The notes: generated by a model not told the origin, from the letters alone. Positions 1 through 10,110 are shown, numbered from the stretch's first letter. The stretch is 64,000 nt of DNA from Ascarosepion bandense (GCA_037127315.1 JBBBDQ010001918.1:2155001-2219000), one strand, 5' to 3'. Numbers and translations are program-made.

Positions 1-228
1 GCATAAAGAAAAGAAAAAATCCCTCGCTCTCTAATTTCTCAGTTTCGTTATACACAGGCTCCAACCATAGCGCTGGAGATTAAGCGACAGAAAGCCTTCT
101 CAAGTTTCAAGCACCCTCCTCAGTATTTTGCCAAACCTCTACTACTCTGTGTTCAGGTACATATTCAAAACCCTCTCGAACATATAATCTAGATCAGTGC
201 TACTTAGAGTGTGGTACGTTTACCCGTC
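1..228. repeat. Dispersed repeat, copy 1 of 2 (unclassified)
   Basis: The first 228 bases reappear with scattered mismatches at about 1745-1985. Both copies start in an A/G-rich run, share the stretch about acagaaag..ttctca and CAGTATTTTGCCAAACC, and end at a GGTACG-containing edge. That edge resembles the ends of hAT transposons, but only weakly. The interval between the copies holds other repeat debris, so this may be one element with two similar ends or two separate insertions. No coding potential. Confidence 0.6.
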
Positions 229-354
229 CCCTCGTCTGTCGGTACGCTGATTTTCCAGGAAACAAAGAAACAGTAGTCATATTCGAAGCCATCCCTGACT
301 GTCGAGATATCTGACTAGGCTTTTTTTTATTTTCATTTTATATATATTATGGCT

Positions 355-500
355 CAGTCAGTTAAATGTCATAATAGATACACGTTTTGGGGATTATGCA
401 TTATTCGATCCATGACTGACTAGGCAGAAGATTTTGCACAGTAGTTTGCCATTTATTTCTGCAGTTGACTGGTTGCCAACTAAGGCTACATAACTCAGTC
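355..500 (-). repeat. SINE body fragment (family A)
   Basis: Reads on the minus strand as the 3' body of the family A SINE seen intact at 39217-39525: the segment with GACTGACT..CAGAAGAT, the GTTGCC..CTTTCTGC block and the terminal CAGTCAGTTAA. The tRNA-like head is absent, so this is a 3' fragment, heavily diverged. Confidence 0.65.
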
Positions 501-870
501 ATGCCTACTATTCATACCATAGCTGGAAGAAGAGATGAATTAATATCTTTGGGACGTTTTTCAATTACTCATGTTAAAAGTAATTTCTATGCAACTAACG
601 AATGCGGTATAATGAACAGCAAAACAGTGAACTAAAATAAGTATGACAGCACCATCATGATGCTGAGACGTGTTACAGTGCGGAAACCACACCGAGGAAT
701 ACCACAAGTTCAATTTCATGGACATATATTTCTAATGTGGTCATTAGAAAATTCTCCCGACTGATGTTAAATGGAATAATAGCCACGTACATTTTCACCA
801 AAAGTATTAAAATTATCATTTTATACTTTAGTTTGATAAACTGGCTGCTTCGTAGATTTTCAAATTTCAA

Positions 871-1013
871 TGTGTCGTAGAGTGGCTAACACCTCTGCAG
901 GACTCTCAGTGATGGAACGGCCCATGGCTGAAATGGTCTATTTAAGTAAAGAGGCGTAATATTCGAGTTTCATTCGAGTAATATTCGGACTGATTACTTC
1001 GGTGACTATTGCG
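871..1013 (+). repeat. Family E dispersed repeat, copy 1
   Basis: Shares GTAGAGT..CTGACACC/CTAACACC, a GGCTGAAATGGTCT block and ATTCGGACTGATTACTTC with 46557-46697. The start has a loose tRNA A-box look (GTAGAGTGGCTAACACC) but no B box was found, so class is unknown. Confidence 0.55.
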
Positions 1014-1194
1014 ATCTAAACCCCTCCTCCCTGTGTTGTAAGTTCTGTCTTGTCTGTTATTGTAACTAATGTACTGTTCTCTGTATGTCCGTTTAGTACC
1101 GGATATTGTACTAAATAATACCACAGCACACTTTCTCTGTGTATCGTTTCCACTCTAGTGATACAACACAGACATAAATTCCTTCTTTTTTTCA

Positions 1195-1625
1195 TATCCC
1201 GAGTCCTTTTAGGACCTCAGATTTTATAGCTCTCCACAACTTCCAATCTTTCATAGCTCTATCTTATGTTTTGTCCCCTTACTATCTATTCCTGCCCCTG
1301 TTCTACTGTCCATTTACACAAGCCTGTTAGATAGGTTAATCATTCATACGTTTTGATCTTATTCACTTTCATGTCAGTGTTAAATTCTCCAAACCTTCTT
1401 TCTGGATATATCCCTATAATTTCAACTATTTCTATCTGATTCTATGTACCAATATCCTTCTTGTTCACATTTTCTCCGAAACTTTCTCATCGCTCATATA
1501 CTGGGCTCATAGTATAATTTATTGTTTCCATTTTTCATGTTTATATGTTGCAGGTTTTCAACGTCGCTTACACACTCCATCAACGGTATCCTGAGCATTA
1601 TCCTCTAGAAGAATATCTCTGTTGT
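1195..1625 (-). pseudogene. RTE-like LINE 3' fragment, degraded
   Basis: On the minus strand this carries, in order, degraded versions of the C-terminal blocks of the RTE-like element at 14640-15840: the WFYRRML-type block (at about 1600), the VSNDEVLERM-type block (about 1475-1500) and the ENLILTG-type block (about 1395). The frame is broken throughout. It is non-functional. Confidence 0.6.
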
Positions 1626-1744
1626 GGCTAGTCTTCTTTTCATTTATTTATTTCATTTTGTCTTTGTAAAAATTAAAGTGGGAATCCTACAAGTCAACTT
1701 CATGATTTCTTTTTAATAAGAAATTGCATTTGCACAAAATAAGT

Positions 1745-1985
1745 AAATAAAAGAAAGAAAAAAAAGAAGACAATCCTCCTTCTCTAGTTTCTCGGTTTCA
1801 TTATTATGTATACAGTTATATGCTCCATCCATACCACTGGACATTAGGCGACAGAAAGTCTTCTCAAATTTCCAGCACCCTCTTCAGTATTTTGCCAAAC
1901 CTCTACTACTCTTTGTTCAAGTACGTATTCATCTCCCTCTAATCGAGACCGGTTCTACTCAAAGTATGGTACGTGTACCGGCGCC
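1745..1985. repeat. Dispersed repeat, copy 2 of 2
   Basis: Second copy of the repeat at 1-228, in the same orientation, about 1.74 kb downstream. It ends at GGTACGTGTACC, the same edge as the first copy. Confidence 0.6.
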
Positions 1986-2016
1986 GATAATAAAAATAAA
2001 AAGTCAAGTCTCTTTG

Positions 2017-2092
2017 TCAATTGTGAGGTCACTATCAATTGTGAGGTCACTATCAATTGTGAGGTCACTATCAATTGTGAGGTCACTATCAA
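2017..2092. repeat. 18-bp minisatellite, four units
   Basis: Four identical head-to-tail copies of TCAATTGTGAGGTCACTA followed by a partial unit. Perfect identity indicates recent expansion. Confidence 0.95.
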
Positions 2093-2766
2093 ATATTCAC
2101 TGCCAAGATGCAATATGGAAAAATATATAGTAGTTCAGACTTTGTTTCTTTTTTTCTGGCGAATTTTTTCCTATATCTTTATGTTGGTTTCAAACTAATA
2201 TGACTTATTGCAAAACACTTTCCGTCCCTAATTTATACGCAAAAATATACAAAGGCATGCTGGGATGTTTTCCTAGCCAATAACATAGATCAGTTTCCGG
2301 TTTCATTTGATTCAGTCACGATCTGTCTTGTCTTGAAATCAGAATACTATGTTTGAATATCCGAACTTGGTCTTGTGTGTCAACCCCAACTCTTAGTTTA
2401 AGAACTTTTTGCCATATTGTTGTTGCTTTGCTTTATAAATGTTAATTTGCTTTGCATTTACTGTTTGCTTGCCTTATACTAGTTTTTTGTCCTGTCCTTT
2501 TCTTGGTCATCGCAAACTTCATCAGATCTGTTTCTTTGGCAGTTCAGCTACTTATTTAGCATTTTACCATGGCTACTTACCGCCATACTTCCTACTTTGT
2601 TTAGCTTTTTGGAAGGGATCGTTTTGACGGGTATTATGCTTGTAGTAATGTTTTTTTTTTTTTAATTCAGTCCTCGGTCAGTTTTTGCTAATATGTCAAT
2701 GCGTTCGTCATACATTTAATTAATTCATTTTTTTCTGACATTTATTTCTGTTCACATTCAAGCTTG
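2093..2766. other. AT-rich intergenic stretch
   Basis: No recognisable gene or repeat family. A 62-residue hydrophobic open frame at 2439-2627 has no motif and no start context that would support it as a gene. Confidence 0.4.
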
Positions 2767-3390
2767 AATGTGCGTTGTGGTACAGTGGATATCGACTCGG
2801 AATGACAAATCGAGGAGCCGAGTTCGAATTTCAGTTGGATTCCTTGCATTCACTTACGTACAAATACCCTTGGGAAAGGTATTAATCCGTCTCTTCCTTC
2901 CATTTATGGGTTAAATAATAGGACAGATTGGGTTCTATAGTCTTGGTAGGCAACCAGTCTACTGCAGAAAGCAATGGAAACTTACTGCAGGATACATCTT
3001 CTGCCCAGTCAGTCATGTCTCTTTCGAGACATGATCGCCCAAGCGTGTATCACGTATGGCACTTAACTGACTGATTGAATATAATAGTTAGAAACATGAT
3101 TAAGACTTCTACTGGATATAAAGTGGGGGATCGGTTTTCTATAGTTATGAAATAATAAACTGATCCCCCTATAATTACTACTTAACAATATAATACATAT
3201 CTTCTCCCTTTAGTTATGAGTCAAATTACAGGACAGATTGGGTTCTATAGTCTTGGTCGGCAACCAGTCTACTGCAGAAAGCAATGGCAACCTACTGTGG
3301 GATAATCTTCTGCCCAGTCAGTCATGTCTCTTTCGAGAAATGATCGCCAAAGCGTGTATCACGTATGGCACTAAACTGACTGACTGAATA
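2767..3390 (+). repeat. Family A SINE, long form: tRNA head, body, linker, second body
   Basis: Starts with the tRNA-derived head GTGCGTTGTGGTACAGTGG (A-box region) and GAGCCGAGTTCGAATTTC (B-box region). A first body follows to about 3080, then a linker (about 3080-3215) with an inverted repeat (GGGGGATCGG / CTGATCCCCC), then a second copy of the body ending at CTGACTGACTGA. The same order appears on the minus strand at 27656-28225 and 43425-44040. Probably transcribed by RNA polymerase III from the internal A and B boxes and mobilised by a LINE partner. The duplicated body is unusual for a SINE. Confidence 0.85.
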
Positions 3391-3394
3391 TTGG

Positions 3395-3640
3395 TTTATG
3401 ATCAATCCAGCGTATTAGGTTTCATCATGTTAAAGAATTAATTCAATTACCTCTCCGATTTTTGTAAAAAAGACGATTTTATAATAGCTACAGTTTCTCG
3501 TGCTTATTTTTTTTTCATTTTCAAACGTGGAAGACGAGAAGAAAATTTAAAAATTCCAATGTCATCTCGTCCTTTTCATTTGTTTGCGAACCACATAATC
3601 AAGTATGGCTGATCGCTCGTATCTGATTATGACTTTTATT
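3395..3640. other. Intergenic AT-rich stretch
   Basis: Nothing recognisable between the SINE and the next LINE. Confidence 0.4.
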
Positions 3641-4345
3641 TTTTTTAATCATTTCACCCCAAGCAAGGCATTCCACTGCCACTATTGCGCATGGGGCTAC
3701 ATAGGGGAACGTAAAGAGAGAGAGAGTGGTTAGATATAGGAAATATAGGAAATGTCAGAAGGAGGGTGATAGATGGGTAAGGATACCGAGGCTGGGAGTT
3801 GGGTAGATGGGAAGAGTGTTTGAAAGAATGGAAGCGAGTTAGTGCGTTAGGAGGTGTCTATTGACCTTACATTTAAACACCTGGAGATTGTAGCCGTTGG
3901 AGAAGCAATCATGTGTAAGGGAATTCCACAGTCGGGAAGTGCGAGAAAAGAAACCGTTGGAGTAGAAATTACGGTTGCATTTTATCAGATTCACTGTAAA
4001 AGGGTGGGATCTAGTTGCTAATCTAGTATCTCGTGCAAATTCGTACCTAGGGGGCACCAGTGATCTAAGTTCATCGGAGCAGAAGCCGTGAAAGTATTTA
4101 TAGACGAGACACAGGGAAGCCACGTCGCGCCGGTGAGAGAGTGACTGCAGCCGGTCTGCCAAGTCGGTATCGATCACATTACAGACTCTCCGTTGTACTT
4201 TGTCAAGAAGCTCGAGAAGAATAGCAGGGGCACCCGACCAGATGTGGCAGCAGTATTCAATGCACGGGCGGATGGTAGATTTATATATGTGCCGGATAGA
4301 TTCAGACTGTCTGATAAGGCGGCTGGCTAATCCCTATTGCAGCCG
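3641..4345 (-). pseudogene. CR1/Jockey-like LINE, 5'-truncated, RT C-terminus and 3' UTR
   Basis: The minus-strand frame 4177-3839 reads DLADRLQSLSHRRDVASLCL, then a block ending SRTSRLWNSL and a terminal CKVNRHLL. This is the conserved region after the RT fingers/palm of CR1/Jockey-clade LINEs. The same frame extends upstream with RHIYKSTIRPCIEYCCHIWS, the usual IYK..V/IRPxxEYxxxxW block, so about 165 codons remain readable. The catalytic YxDD region and the endonuclease are missing. The 3' UTR runs down to a terminal ATGATTAAAAAAA tail (plus-strand 3641-3660). 5' truncation plus A-tail fits target-primed reverse transcription. Non-functional alone. Confidence 0.85.
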
Positions 4346-4479
4346 CTTGCTCAGACGTATTTGTGCTTCTTCAACACCGAGAGAGCAAACCTGGAATTTA
4401 TACTGTAATTATTCTAAATAGTCTTTAGTTATAGTTTCAATAACTCTAACTGAATTCCATTTGATGTGATCACTATTAA

Positions 4480-5191
4480 TTTGTTTTTTTTTTAATCATT
4501 TCACCCCGAGCAAGGCAGAAATGCCACTGATGAGCGGGGGGCTACATAACTGTAAAAAGATTAATTAGAAAAAAGCGGGGATTACAAATTAGTTAGAAAG
4601 GAGCAATAAAAAGCTGAGAATGCAGGTGCCATGACAGATATATAGGTGGAGAGAAAGGGAAGGTTATACGGGGGTGGGGAGAGAGCTAGAGTCCAGTGGT
4701 TAATAGATGAGTATTGACATTGCATTTACATTTCTGGAGGTTGTAGCCGTCAGGAAAGCAAGAATATGGGAGCGAGTTCCACAGGCGGGAAGTGCGAGAA
4801 AAGAAGCTGCAGGAGTAGAATTGTCGGCTGTATTTGGCTAACCTGACTGTGAATGGGTGGGACCCAGTTGCCAGTCTGGTTGCACGAGTAAACACCTGTT
4901 GAGGAGGCACGAGTGACTTAAGTTCGTCCGAACAGAAGCCATGAAAGTATTTATAGAACAAAGGGAGGCCACATTTCGACGGTGGGGAAGTGGCTGCACT
5001 CGAGCCGCCAGATCAATACCTATCACATTACAGACTCTCCTTTGGAGCCTGTCGAGAACACTGAGGAGTACGGCAGGGGTGCCTGACCATAAATGGCAGC
5101 AGTACTCCATGCACGGACGGATGGTTGCCTTGTATATATGCAGGATGGATTCAGGCGGAAAAAAACATCCTGGATCGACATAGTGACCCAA
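4480..5191 (-). pseudogene. CR1/Jockey-like LINE, second 5'-truncated copy
   Basis: A second copy in the same orientation as the preceding LINE. Minus-strand 5191-4838 starts at HYVDPGCFFPPESILHIYKA and runs through RPCMEYCCHLWSG and LDRLQRRVCNVIG. A frameshift then moves the frame to 4961-4686 (YKYFHGFCSDELKSLVPP, SRTSRLWNSLP, CNVNTHLL). The 3' UTR ends at the same ATGATTAAAA tail at about 4485. Truncated upstream of the RT active site. Same family as 3641-4345, 50245-51170 and 38582-38955. Confidence 0.85.
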
Positions 5192-5414
5192 ACTTCTTAG
5201 AATTCAGAATTCTTTTAGAATTCTGAAGTAATAGATGCTACCTGCGTTATCCATAACGAGTGGCCACAATGAGGGCACAATATTTATATCGATATGTCCT
5301 CTATAATGACAACAACATATATATTGATGTAGATACGATTGAGTATCTTGCAGTAAGACAAAAGAAAAAAAACTCAACCTTCCCATCCTAACGTGACAGG
5401 AGGAATATATATAA

Positions 5415-5468
5415 TCACCCGCACACAGTCCTGTTTCGCCGTATCACAGCTCATCAGTACGGCTAGAC
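5415..5468 (-). ncRNA. Hammerhead ribozyme, type I, with G at the cleavage position
   Basis: Minus strand: stem I CCGUA/UGCGG, core CUGAUGA, stem II GCUG-UGAUA-CGGC, core GAAA, stem III ACAG-GA-CUGU. The core boxes are intact, but the residue at position 17 (complement of 5424) is G. Natural hammerheads need A, C or U there, so self-cleavage is probably lost. Confidence 0.8.
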
Positions 5469-5591
5469 ACAATGTAATACCGAGAGTATTCCGATTCATT
5501 ACTGAATGAACGATACATAAGTGCGTGAAAAGCTACTGTTTTTAAAGCCTACCATTTCTGCAGAGTGCTCAGTAGTGCGGGCGAGAGCGTA

Positions 5592-5646
5592 GTCATTAGC
5601 AGACAGACCTATTTCGTAGTACTAGAGCTCATCAGTACAGTTAGAC
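5592..5646 (-). ncRNA. Hammerhead ribozyme, type I, degraded stems
   Basis: Minus strand: CUGAUGA and GAAA core intact, C17 present (complement of 5602), stem III AUAG-GU-CUGU with wobble pairing. Stem II and the distal part of stem I have lost several pairs. Probably weak or inactive now. Confidence 0.65.
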
Positions 5647-5682
5647 ATCCGATTGCATCTAGCCAGGATTGAAACCTGACCG

Positions 5683-5684
<2 letters not shown>

Positions 5685-5722
<38 letters not shown>
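5685..5722. repeat. (TA)n microsatellite
   Basis: Uninterrupted TA dinucleotides bordering the truncated hammerhead element. A LINE 3' tail follows at once. Confidence 0.95.
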
Positions 5723-5723
<1 letters not shown>

Positions 5724-5754
5724 TTGCTCGGGGTGATATGATTAAAAAAAAAAG

Positions 5755-5799
<45 letters not shown>

Positions 5800-5800
5800 T
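5720..5800. repeat. LINE 3' tail (plus strand) plus (TA)n
   Basis: GCCTTGCTCGGGGTGATATG followed by ATTAAAAAAAA is the CR1-like LINE 3' terminus in plus orientation. A TA array (about 5756-5796) separates it from the same terminus in the opposite orientation, giving an inverted pair. Confidence 0.75.
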
Positions 5801-5959
5801 AATCATATCACCCCGAGCAAGGCAGTAACGCCACTGATGTGCAGGAGGCTACGTAAGAGTGAAAAGATTGAAAAAGAGAAAGCCGGAAACCACATCCTAA
5901 ACAGGGAACAAGGGCTGAGCCTCTACACCTGTTCAATAGACATGGGTGGAGTGTGAACC

Positions 5960-5965
<6 letters not shown>
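5795..5965 (-). repeat. CR1-like LINE 3' UTR fragment, minus strand
   Basis: Runs from the terminal tail (ATCATATCACCCCGAGCAAG on the plus strand) into the segment GAAAGCCGGAAACCACATCC and GACATGGGTGGAGTGTGAAC. That second segment is the single-copy counterpart of the tandem array at 55935-56835. A (TA)n array follows at 5963-6003. Confidence 0.8.
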
Positions 5966-6003
<38 letters not shown>

Positions 6004-6006
<3 letters not shown>

Positions 6007-6769
6007 GTTTCATTAAAAATGACAAGGTAATATGGTTAAGATTTTATCTAATTTTTCATGTGATCTTATGATTTTTTTCTTATCACGTGAAAAATTCCAT
6101 AAAAAACTCAACCATAATACCTTATCTGTCATAAATATACAGAGTATCCTACGTCTATAACACGACTCGGAGTTTCATGCGTTATGCAATCAGCAGGTGC
6201 ATATTTCAAACTGACAGTTTAATAGATTTGACTTTAAGTTCAACCAATTTTCATGGGAATTAAATCTTATAAAGTTATGTTACTGCTGTTTTAATAACAA
6301 GATGAAAAATTTCAATATTCTGCGGTTACATGTGGATAAAAATTTAAAATTTAATACTGAAATTAAAATTTAAACTAAAAATAATAAAATGCAGGGAGAA
6401 GAAATCAAAGGAGCGTAAATCATGAGTTTTAAAAATTTAAATATTCAAACATTACATGTACATAAAAATGAAAGGAAAATTAAAATTTTAAAATTTTAAT
6501 TAAAATTATAAATAAGATAAAATAAAATATAATAAAATTAAGTACGTCATAGAAACTTCATCGTAATTGACTATGTCTTCAAAGGTGTAGCCGTATTCAC
6601 TACGCTTTGACAACTGCAGATTGGTAAGACTATTTAACCCATAGATAGAGAGATGGCCATTGATTCTGAGGAGTTCTCCCGTTATTTAACAGCCTCTATT
6701 TTTTGTGCTGCTGTGGTTTCACTTACTCTCTTCACCTGACAGGGTCTGGTGATGTAGTTAGTTTACATT
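6004..6769. other. AT-rich unassigned sequence
   Basis: Contains a short inverted repeat around TTTTTCATGTGATC/ GATCACATGAAAAA-like sequence (about 6050-6100) and long A/T-rich runs. No gene recognised. Confidence 0.35.
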
Positions 6770-7090
6770 TATATAAACTAATAATACCAAACTTTTTATA
6801 AGCCTATAATCCCATATTTTTATAACCCTATAATATAAAACTTTTTAGAAGCCTATAATACGAAACTTTTTAGAAGATTAAATTACCAAACCTTTTGTCA
6901 GCCTATAATACCAAACACTGTGTAGATTTATAATACCAGACTTTTTATAAGCCTTTGAAACTAAACATTTTAGAAGACTATAATACCTGTCAATTTTAAT
7001 CTGTAATACCAGATTTTTTATAAGCCGATAATACCAAACGTTTCATAAGTTTATAATGCAAAACTTTTTATAAGCCTCAAATTAATACCT
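6770..7090. repeat. Degenerate tandem repeat, unit about 30 bp
   Basis: About ten diverged repeats of a unit like CCTATAATACCAAACTTTTT followed by ATAAG. Unit length varies from about 26 to 33 bp. No coding capacity. Confidence 0.8.
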
Positions 7091-7735
7091 ATAATTTCTT
7101 TATTTTTTCTTTATAATTGACACGGGGATTTTACGCAGATTTTTAAAAAGAAATTGCAGGATATTATATAGATTATGGCCATGAAACAGTTCTTTAACTT
7201 TGCTTGTTTGGCTGATTTTTTTTAGAGGTATATAAACCTCTTATATCCATACAACATAATTCAGTATCCTTCTATCTTGAGTGGCTCTTGGGTTTTGAAC
7301 ACAAACACATTTTTAAGTGCCTTTTCCAAAACCATTATGGTGAAAATGATCATGATAGACAAAAATTAAGATCTTAATTATTAGCGGACATTAAAGACAT
7401 AAAAAATCACAAAAATGTAACTGATCGTAAACTTGATCCAACCAAGAAAATAATTAATTCTGACAGACACACGTTTTAAGGTTACCAGGTCATGGAGACC
7501 AATTGCGCCATTATTGAAGATTATTCTTCTGCTGATGTGTCTATATCAATAATAGAATAATGTAGACTCAGGAACGTGACTACATAGTATCGCTAGAAAA
7601 CAAGTAATAATCGCTGAAACATTCGGAGAATAAAATGGAAATAAAGCGCGAATTTCAGGATGAGAGACGTTGATTAACGGTGCAGAATGTGTTTTTAATT
7701 GTAATAGATTAATTTCCAAGAAAAATATTCATTGG

Positions 7736-7740
<5 letters not shown>
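7091..7740. other. AT-rich unassigned sequence
   Basis: No gene, no family match within the window. Confidence 0.35.

Positions 7741-7769
<29 letters not shown>
7738..7769. repeat. (AG)n microsatellite
   Basis: About 15 AG repeats. Confidence 0.9.
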
Positions 7770-7771
<2 letters not shown>

Positions 7772-8049
7772 GGGGAACAACAAAAATAAAAACAAGGAGA
7801 CAAACAGATGAGAGAAATCACTAATCGAATTCTTCAAATAATTAACCTTTACTCAGTTTTTCTCCCCCAAAAAATTATGGAAAAGCGGAGGCATTTATCT
7901 GGGTTTTGCTAAATTCTCCGTGAATTCACCAGATCATTTGACAAATGTATGAAAGCATTAGAAGCTATCTATCTATAAAGGAATCCGATATATAAGGTAA
8001 TTTTAAAAGTTTTTACTTAAACAAGGTTCGATTGGAAAATGTTCCACAT

Positions 8050-8052
<3 letters not shown>

Positions 8053-8113
<61 letters not shown>
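8053..8113. repeat. (TA)n microsatellite
   Basis: About 30 TA units at the left edge of a family G repeat, the same junction as at 20990-21016. Confidence 0.95.
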
Positions 8114-8115
<2 letters not shown>

Positions 8116-8382
8116 AATTCAGATACTTCAATCCAAGGGAAAAAAGCAGGAAGGTAAATTCCAAAAAACCCGACCCTAATTAATATTAAAAGTTTATTTT
8201 AATATTAAAAAATGATACAGGAAGAGAGCTCCATGTAATAAAATATTACAGAGCAAATATATATTAAAAAAGGATTAATTCAAAGATGTTGAATGGCCAT
8301 TTCGATATGAAGATCCCCACGGGGAACGACACATCACCTCAGCAACAGAAAAAAACCTTTCAGAAACTGGAGAACTCTTTTT
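8114..8382. repeat. Family G repeat, single copy
   Basis: Almost identical to 21017-21275: starts TTTAATTCAGATACTTCAATCC and contains GATCCCCACGGGGAACGACA and CCTCAGCAACAG. High identity implies recent spread. No ORF, no recognised class. It ends near a second (TA)n at 8393-8424. Confidence 0.85.
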
Positions 8383-8383
8383 A

Positions 8384-8384
<1 letters not shown>

Positions 8385-8425
<41 letters not shown>
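8385..8425. repeat. (TA)n microsatellite
   Basis: TA array flanking the family G copy on its right side. Confidence 0.9.
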
Positions 8426-8426
<1 letters not shown>

Positions 8427-8801
8427 TGGTAAGACAAATCTCTGCTGCTTTCGACGCATATCTCTTCGCATTTTTTTATTTCGAAAATTGACAATTATGC
8501 AGAGAGAGAGAGAGCTGCTTGTCATGTTACACACATCACTGTGTTACACACATCACTGTGTTACATCCATTGTTTCGTCTCGGTAAACGTACAACAATGT
8601 GTATTTTGTTTTTGGCTCATGAAGGAATCCAGTGACTCGCATCAGATTCATAGACACTTTCATGTCAGACTCATATTTACCACGTTAGTTCCACCTTTAT
8701 TGTTGTACCATTGCTACCCAGCTGTGAAGTGTCACTTTTTTTAATGACCTTATCAGTTACACGCATTATCAACCTTGTCAAAGTCAAGTATCTTTCTCTC
8801 G

Positions 8802-8851
<50 letters not shown>

Positions 8852-9067
8852 CTGAAACAAAGTAATAAAGTGACTAAGATGCAAGGGGGTATACTGAGTG
8901 AGAAAGAATATAATTTGTTTGTTTGTTTGGAGGTTTAACGACCTATCATGGGATCATTTAAGGTCATAACCAATGATTTTTTGGGTAAGGTTATTTTATT
9001 TTTACAACATTTTTCTTTTCGCGTATCACGATTAATTGGGATTTGTTTTTTTTTTTAAAGATCAGGG
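8426..9067. other. Unassigned sequence with a (TA)n array
   Basis: A (TA)n run lies at 8803-8848 and a short (AG)n at 8499-8514. ACACATCACTGTGTT is tandemly duplicated at 8529-8562. No gene recognised. Confidence 0.4.
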
Positions 9068-9340
9068 TCCCCAAGTCCTACCCTTGTTATTTAACCCATA
9101 ACTGGAGGGAAGGGCCGGATTAATACCTTTCCCAAGGGTACCAGTGCTTAAGTGAATTTCTCGTCGATTTCTCTTTCAGAGCCGATATCCACTGTTACCA
9201 CAAAGCACATCTGTCACTAAACGCTTACAGCACCTAGTATTCCCAAGCGGTCACCCATCTAAGTACTGACCAGGCTCAAAGTTGCTTAACTTCGGTGATC
9301 GAGCGAGAACCGGTGTATTCAACCTTCTAGGCCGTAAGCC
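9068..9340 (-). repeat. 5S rRNA-tRNA composite SINE
   Basis: Minus strand 9340-9223 is a 118-nt 5S rRNA-like sequence: GGCCTAGAAGGTTGAATACA, CCGGTTCTCGCTCGATCACC, GAAGTTAAGCAACTTTGAGC, GGGTGACCGCTTGGGAATAC and terminal GGTGCTGTAAGC. After a few bases it continues into the family A tRNA-like head (GTGGTAACAGTGGATATCGG) and body start (CCCTTGGGAAAGGTATTAAT). The same order occurs at 56909-57200 and 33019-33440, so the fusion is an element structure and not a chance junction. The 5S internal control region (A box, C box) probably drives pol III transcription. Confidence 0.85.
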
Positions 9341-9417
9341 ATAAAAAGAATATAAGAAAAAGAAAGCATTATAAAGCAGTGAAAACAATAAGAAAAAAAG
9401 AATTCAAGAAGACAGTA

Positions 9418-9510
9418 TGTAACGCTGATCCCATTTAAATTTTTGAAGATCAAAGTTGGTTGAGAAGTAAGAAATCTAAAAGAAATTCTACAGACAAAGA
9501 GAAAGAACCA
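9418..9510 (-). pseudogene. CR1-like LINE C-terminal fragment
   Basis: Minus-strand sequence around TTTTTGAAGATCAAAGTTGG on the plus strand matches the SFRKFKxN-type end and upstream LWNSLP region of the LINEs at 46150 and 27520. About 90 bp, degraded. Confidence 0.5.
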
Positions 9511-9537
9511 GAAAAAGAACTATATATATTAAAAATA

Positions 9538-9604
9538 ATAGTTTAGAACATGTACAAATTACTAACTACTACAAATTTGTACATTTGTACATGTTCTAAA
9601 CTAT
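9538..9604. repeat. Perfect inverted repeat, 22-bp arms
   Basis: Arms ATAGTTTAGAACATGTACAA.. and ..TTGTACATGTTCTAAACTAT flank a 23-nt loop. Would form a stable hairpin or cruciform. Confidence 0.95.
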
Positions 9605-9689
9605 AATATTCATAGCTCGATTTCTACATTGAACACTGTTTTAAATTAATGTTTTGAATGTTGTTAATATTTTCTTCGTTTCTTATTCA

Positions 9690-9693
9690 TTAG

Positions 9694-9723
<30 letters not shown>
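9690..9723. repeat. (TA)n microsatellite
   Basis: About 16 TA units. Confidence 0.9.
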
Positions 9724-9727
<4 letters not shown>

Positions 9728-9777
9728 TGAAAATCGGACTGAAGTTTGAAATTGTCATTCATCATGCCGTGTTGATC

Positions 9778-9863
9778 TCGTATTGTAAACAAATATAAAA
9801 AATGTTACGGAAAGTTCCGCAGATTAACGTAACAATGTTTATTTACATTTGTTTACAATACGA
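9778..9863. repeat. Inverted repeat with 17-bp perfect outer arms
   Basis: TCGTATTGTAAACAAAT pairs with ATTTGTTTACAATACGA. An inner pair TGTTACG/CGTAACA frames TTCCGCAGATTA. The inner sequence recurs near 20738 (TTACGGAAAGTTCC), so it belongs to a dispersed family. Confidence 0.9.
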
Positions 9864-9954
9864 TACACTTTCTGAGCAGAGATGGGTATTTACGAGAAAT
9901 CGAAAAGTTGTGTATATAAAGCTTAATTCGGCTTCGTCTACTGTGAAATCATTT

Positions 9955-10110
9955 GTAATCGACGCATCAAATCAATTGATGGCTTCCATTATGTTGTTAG
10001 ATGTCGCAGGTTCGAATCCTACCGAACGACACACTTTTTCCTCACAAAATTTCTCAAAACATATTCAAGCCTGTAGAGTTATACATATAAATATACTATT
10101 TGGTTAAAAG
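9955..10110 (+). repeat. tRNA-derived SINE (family C)
   Basis: GCAGGTTCGAATCCTACCG is a near-perfect tRNA T-arm/B box, followed by ACGACACACTTTTTCCTCAC and a tail TTCAAGCCTGTAGAGTTATA. A related copy lies on the minus strand at 20862-20945 with the same T-arm and tail. No proper acceptor or anticodon stem can be folded, so this is a SINE and not a working tRNA gene. Confidence 0.65.

Larger units (their letters stand above)
5411..5690 (-). mobile_element. Hammerhead SINE-like element, head-to-tail dimer
   Basis: Read on the minus strand: a truncated first unit (B-box-like GGTTTCAATCC at about 5668-5680) ends in hammerhead 1 (5646-5592). It is followed without any spacer by the 5' part of a second unit (TACGCTCTCGCCCGC, GAGCACTCTGCAG, GTAGGCTTTAAAAACAGTAG), which ends in hammerhead 2 (5468-5415). 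The second unit lacks the tRNA-like segment. The predicted cleavage sites are about 178 nt apart. (TA)-rich sequence follows the second ribozyme and precedes the first unit. Tandem arrangement is expected for elements whose RNA is processed into monomers by the ribozyme. Divergence says this locus is old. Confidence 0.8.

Noticed and set aside
1..1985. A complete LTR retrotransposon bounded by the direct repeats at 1-228 and 1745-1985
   Set aside because: The repeats lack TG..CA ends, promoter or polyadenylation signals. The interior holds unrelated SINE and RTE debris and no gag/pol sequence.
4200..5183. Plus-strand frames of 73 and 80 codons opposite the LINE copies
   Set aside because: They are antisense shadows of the CR1-like RT frames, which have recognisable motifs on the minus strand.
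9223..9340. A functional 5S rRNA gene
   Set aside because: The 118-nt sequence is 5S-like but has substitutions in helices, no downstream T-run terminator, and continues into a tRNA-like SINE head. The same fusion occurs elsewhere, so it is a SINE part.
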